Below, piece after piece: positions 61,484 through 64,000 of a DNA stretch of 64,000 nucleotides (the first letter of the stretch is position 1; every line of letters begins with the position of its first letter). Source of the DNA: Fasciolopsis buskii (lineage: Eukaryota > Platyhelminthes > Trematoda > Plagiorchiida > Fasciolidae). Below the pieces are notes generated by a model that saw only the letters and a list, made by a program, of their open reading frames with translations, had not been told where the DNA came from and made no database searches. The translations under genes were made by a program, and so were the position numbers. Location of the stretch: assembly GCA_008360955.1 (NCBI GenBank), contig LUCM01008805.1, positions 119,486 through 183,485 of the forward strand, given 5' to 3'.

Positions 61484-62600
61484 TTAATCCTGTCCAGCGA
61501 GTGTGAATGAAGTGCGGTCAGGCAGATGCTTTGTGGGCCTTCGCAAGACGTGGCTTAATAATCGTATTTGACTTGGAGGAACAAATTTCAGTTTCAAATA
61601 CCCTTCTTTGCACTTACCCAGTACTAATATTTTTTTGCCACCATAACCAAACGAGCGACATTGGATACCGGTGATCGAACACGGTCTTCTCAAACTTGCC
61701 CGGTTTCACATCCATCAACCAGCACTGAACAAACTGCAGTGTTCTAGACCCTATCTTTCAGGGAAAGCATGATGTCGTGGCGATGCCATAGTTGACAAAG
61801 ACCAGACGAGTCTCGTCGCCGACATTTCCGCCAGCAGAGATGCAAATTCAGAGGTATACAAAGCTGTTGACTATTTCCAAATGTTTCCCACGAAAAGTAC
61901 AGAAGGATATCCGTGCCAGTCTTGAGAAAGCATTTTGCATTTGGAGGGGTCAAAGTGCATCCTGTGCATGGTGACTTCGGCGGCCAAGTGGTTTACAGCA
62001 GGTTGGACAACTTGCGAGTCGTCTCCCAACAAGGCGATGTCGTCAGCCTAATCGAAGTTAGCAACTCTGGGACCCGGCAAAAGCTCCACGCCGCAGTTCA
62101 CAACACCGTCGAAGGTCCTGTGGAGTAGGTTGCCTATTACGAAATTAAATAGGATCGGGAAGATAATTGATCCTTGCCGAACTCCGCTGGAGACAGCAAA
62201 ATACGGGGGAAGTTACCCCTACACCTTTTGCCCTCCGGAAGTCTGCTGGTCGAGAGTCTTCAGAATGCAAATGTACTTCTCGGGCAGTCCGTTTCTCTGG
62301 ATACAGTTCAACAGGGATGATTTGCCTTCAGAATCAAAAGCGTCTCTGATATCCATGAACACGACTGTGTTCAAGCCATAGGCGAAAATCTGGGATGCAG
62401 TTCGTGCAGCCCCGGCCACAGCGGAACCCAGCTTGTTCTTCACGGCATTGGAGTTTGTGCAACGGAAAAGGTCCACGGAAAACAATTGATGCTATGGGTT
62501 TCGAAGCGACGGAGATCAGTGATTCGTCGATGGTTGCGACACTGCGCGACAACCTTTTTAAGGATACGAACGATTTTCGATTCGTCACAAAATGCGGAAA
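61484..62600 (-). pseudogene. RTE LINE reverse transcriptase, broken
   Basis: From 62600 down on the minus strand: 'EEQAGFRCGRGCTN', a frameshift, 'NTVVFMDIRDAFDSEGKSSLL', 'NGLPEKYICILKTL', a frameshift, 'GVRQGSIIFPILFNFVIGNLL', then the catalytic box with a TAG stop exactly at the Tyr codon followed by intact A-D-D (62039-62050), 'MHRMHFDPSKCKML', and the tail 'RLLSHVLRRPTKHLPDRTSF' (61500-61620). Clearly RTE-type and separate from the fragment at 60560 because each has its own terminal block. Confidence 0.85.
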
Positions 62601-62797
62601 CTTCTTCCGTTCAAATTTTTGAGAACAAGGATATCAGTGAACTCAACAGAATAAACTATCCACTTTTAAGAAGCACCATCTGGTCTGTGTACTTTGTGTC
62701 GTTTGGAAGTTAGGAGTTCTCTTCGAATTTCCGCTTCTCGTCTGATACTGTCCGCAAAAGGAGGGTAGTGTTGGATGAAGTAGAGGCAGCCAGTACA

Positions 62798-62846
62798 ATA
62801 TATATATATATATATATAAATTACAAGTAGTGTATATATATATATA
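62798..62846. repeat. Interrupted (TA)n microsatellite
   Basis: Two TA tracts, 62798-62818 and 62833-62846, separated by 14 nt. They lie between the RTE fragment and the PLE at the end of the window. Confidence 0.95.
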
Positions 62847-62887
62847 ATCACAGCCCTCTGTGCATTTTCCTGCCTATATTGATCGTC

Positions 62888-63419
62888 TTATCGTCTGTAG
62901 TCGGTGCTGATTGGCCTCTTCGGGTGGGGGACGTGAGGTAGATACACTGGCCAGTTGTTTTGTTCAGCATCGCTTGTGGCTGACGCGTTGTGGGTTAAAT
63001 CAGCTTCTAATTCCATTAGTTTGTGCTCACTGGTCCTTCCATCATATCGCCAAATAAACATGGTCCAGGTCGATGTGTCCGTTTCTCGATCTTTCTGAAG
63101 GATGCCAAACTCCCAGAAATTCTTTCTATTGTTTTTTGTGCCATGGGCAGTGACTTTCATGTTTTCAAAGTTAACTTCGTGTCTTTTTTATTGTGAATGA
63201 TATAATATTAATAACACAGCGTTGTTGGTAGATGTAATGCGCCAACGTTTCGACTACCGTGGGTAGTCTTTCTCAAGGCAAGTTTTACAATCAAATGACT
63301 GAGGGAACGTTCACATGCCAACTGATGTTTAGTTGTGTTCGTGTATGTGTGTGCTTTGAAATGTGGGTCAGGTGAGTGATTAGTTGTCTTCCCCGTCATG
63401 CGTCACCGTGGTGGTGGGG
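62888..63419 (-). mobile_element. 3' end region of the terminal PLE
   Basis: Sequence downstream of the GIY-YIG ORF on the same strand. It includes a hammerhead-like hairpin at about 63241-63278. The 90-codon frame at 62888-63160 has no known motif. The element's end could not be fixed because no second copy is present in the window. Confidence 0.5.
63241..63278 (-). ncRNA. Hammerhead-like hairpin motif of a PLE
   Basis: On the minus strand a perfect 7-bp stem ('gactacc' / 'ggtagtc', 63252-63268, 3-nt loop) is followed directly by 'gaaacgttggc'. The stem-GAAAC-stem arrangement resembles stem II and the GAAA core of hammerhead ribozymes, which are known in Penelope-like elements. The other core strand, expected as CUGAUGAG, reads 'ccttgagaaa', so cleavage activity is doubtful. 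Confidence 0.4.
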
Positions 63420-63992
63420 TCAACTAGCGCGGTGACCTTTGGTATGCTTGTTTCTTAATGATGTTAGGGCTGTCCATATCTCCGAGATCTCTGCTCCGTC
63501 GTTCCGATTTATGCATGTGGGGTGGGTGCTTATCGCCAGAGCCTCGGCAACCTTACGCTCAGTGCAGGTTCTGAATCCACGTTGAAGTATTTTTGCGTTT
63601 TCATAATCTATGTTATGCCCTTCTGCTATGGCATGCAGAGCGATGGCTGAATCGCGCTCAAGTTTTGATAAGGCCGCCTTATCTGTAGGTCTGCACTTTT
63701 CTTTCCTTCTGTGTTCAGTTATCCGCGTCATCAGTTGTCTGCTGGTTTGTCCAATGTATTCAGCCGGGCATTCCTTGCAACTGATTTTGTAGATGCAATT
63801 GTCGTGGTCTTGCACACCGACTTGATCTTTAGCTTTTGATAGGTGGCGCTTTAAAGTGTTATCCATCCGGAAGAAAGTGTGAATATCAAAGTCACTGAGG
63901 ACCTTTCTTATTGCTTCCGAAGTACCTGATCTGTACGGAATTCCGACGGAGGCCGTTTTCTTCTTTTCTTTCTTCGTCATGTTTGTTGACAC
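63420..63992 (-). CDS. PLE GIY-YIG endonuclease ORF, extends past window end
   Basis: An uninterrupted 190-codon frame. Its order is 'VGIPYRSGTSEAIRKVL' (the block that precedes the nuclease, equivalent to 'YISLPFKGD' of the copy at 36.4 kb), a CKECP metal-site-like segment, 'EYIGQTSRQLMTRITEHRR' (GIY-YIG core) and 'SAIALHAIAEGHNIDYENAKIL' in two parts (conserved His and Asp/Glu positions). It is the C-terminal endonuclease of a PLE protein; the reverse transcriptase should lie beyond 64000. ATG 63992 is probably internal, not the true start. It is a different lineage from the 36.4-kb copy, and its intact frame suggests a younger insertion. Confidence 0.85.
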   Translation of the reverse strand: MSTNMTKKEKKKTASVGIPYRSGTSEAIRKVLSDFDIHTFFRMDNTLKRHLSKAKDQVGVQDHDNCIYKISCKECPAEYIGQTSRQLMTRITEHRRKEKCRPTDKAALSKLERDSAIALHAIAEGHNIDYENAKILQRGFRTCTERKVAEALAISTHPTCINRNDGAEISEIWTALTSLRNKHTKGHRAS

Positions 63993-64000
63993 GCTAGTTT

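Noticed and set aside
1..64000. Prokaryotic features (operons, Shine-Dalgarno sites, CRISPR arrays, insertion sequences)
   Set aside because: Split genes, GT-AG introns and eukaryotic retroelements throughout; no repeat-spacer array or long contiguous coding run is present.

Overview
This is a eukaryotic window: genes are split by introns, most of the DNA is decayed retrotransposon, and there are no operons, ribosome binding sites or CRISPR arrays. A flatworm (Platyhelminthes), perhaps a tapeworm, fits best. The reasons are a 32-nt GT-AG micro-intron next to multi-kilobase introns and a repeat mix of RTE, CR1-like and Jockey-like LINEs, Penelope-like elements (PLEs) and Ty3/Gypsy fragments. 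The species assignment is inference. No similarity search was run; all identifications come from reading translated motifs.

Two host genes are supported. The first is a complete six-exon gene on the minus strand (2738-11825) for a 301-residue Na+/K+-ATPase beta subunit. All splice sites are GT-AG, all six beta-subunit cysteines are present, and the reading frame closes exactly. The second is a single 73-codon exon (58605-58823, plus) of a long-chain fatty-acid transport protein / acyl-CoA synthetase (SLC27A family), whose other exons I could not find here.

Layout. 1-2.7 kb: non-coding, with one old fold-back. 2.7-11.8 kb: ATP1B with repeat-bearing introns. 12.1-15.4 kb: decayed CR1-like LINE (minus). 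16.8-19.6 kb: left arm of a 2.86-kb inverted duplication carrying a dead Gypsy integrase and a LINE tail. 19.6-31 kb: minus-strand LINE pieces, two ending in (ATT)n tails, and a PLE-derived fold-back at 28.2-28.7 kb. 36.2-39.1 kb: a PLE locus with inverted terminal arms, a GIY-YIG endonuclease on the minus strand and a reverse transcriptase on the plus strand. 42.1-47.1 kb: a plus-strand CR1-like LINE interrupted by the right arm of the duplication (43.24-46.11 kb). 48.0-49.5 kb: Jockey-like LINE (minus). 53.9-57.0 kb: almost full-length but broken RTE LINE (plus). 52.8, 58.1 and 59.4 kb: copies of a tRNA-derived SINE-like family. 60.6-62.6 kb: two RTE fragments (minus). 63.2-64.0 kb: the 3' part of another PLE (minus), with a GIY-YIG ORF and a hammerhead-like hairpin.

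I found no clearly new biochemical system. The most informative oddities are the near-identical inverted duplication (collinear, no net indel, internal differences noticed all transitions), the PLE fold-back architecture seen twice, and the micro-intron in ATP1B.
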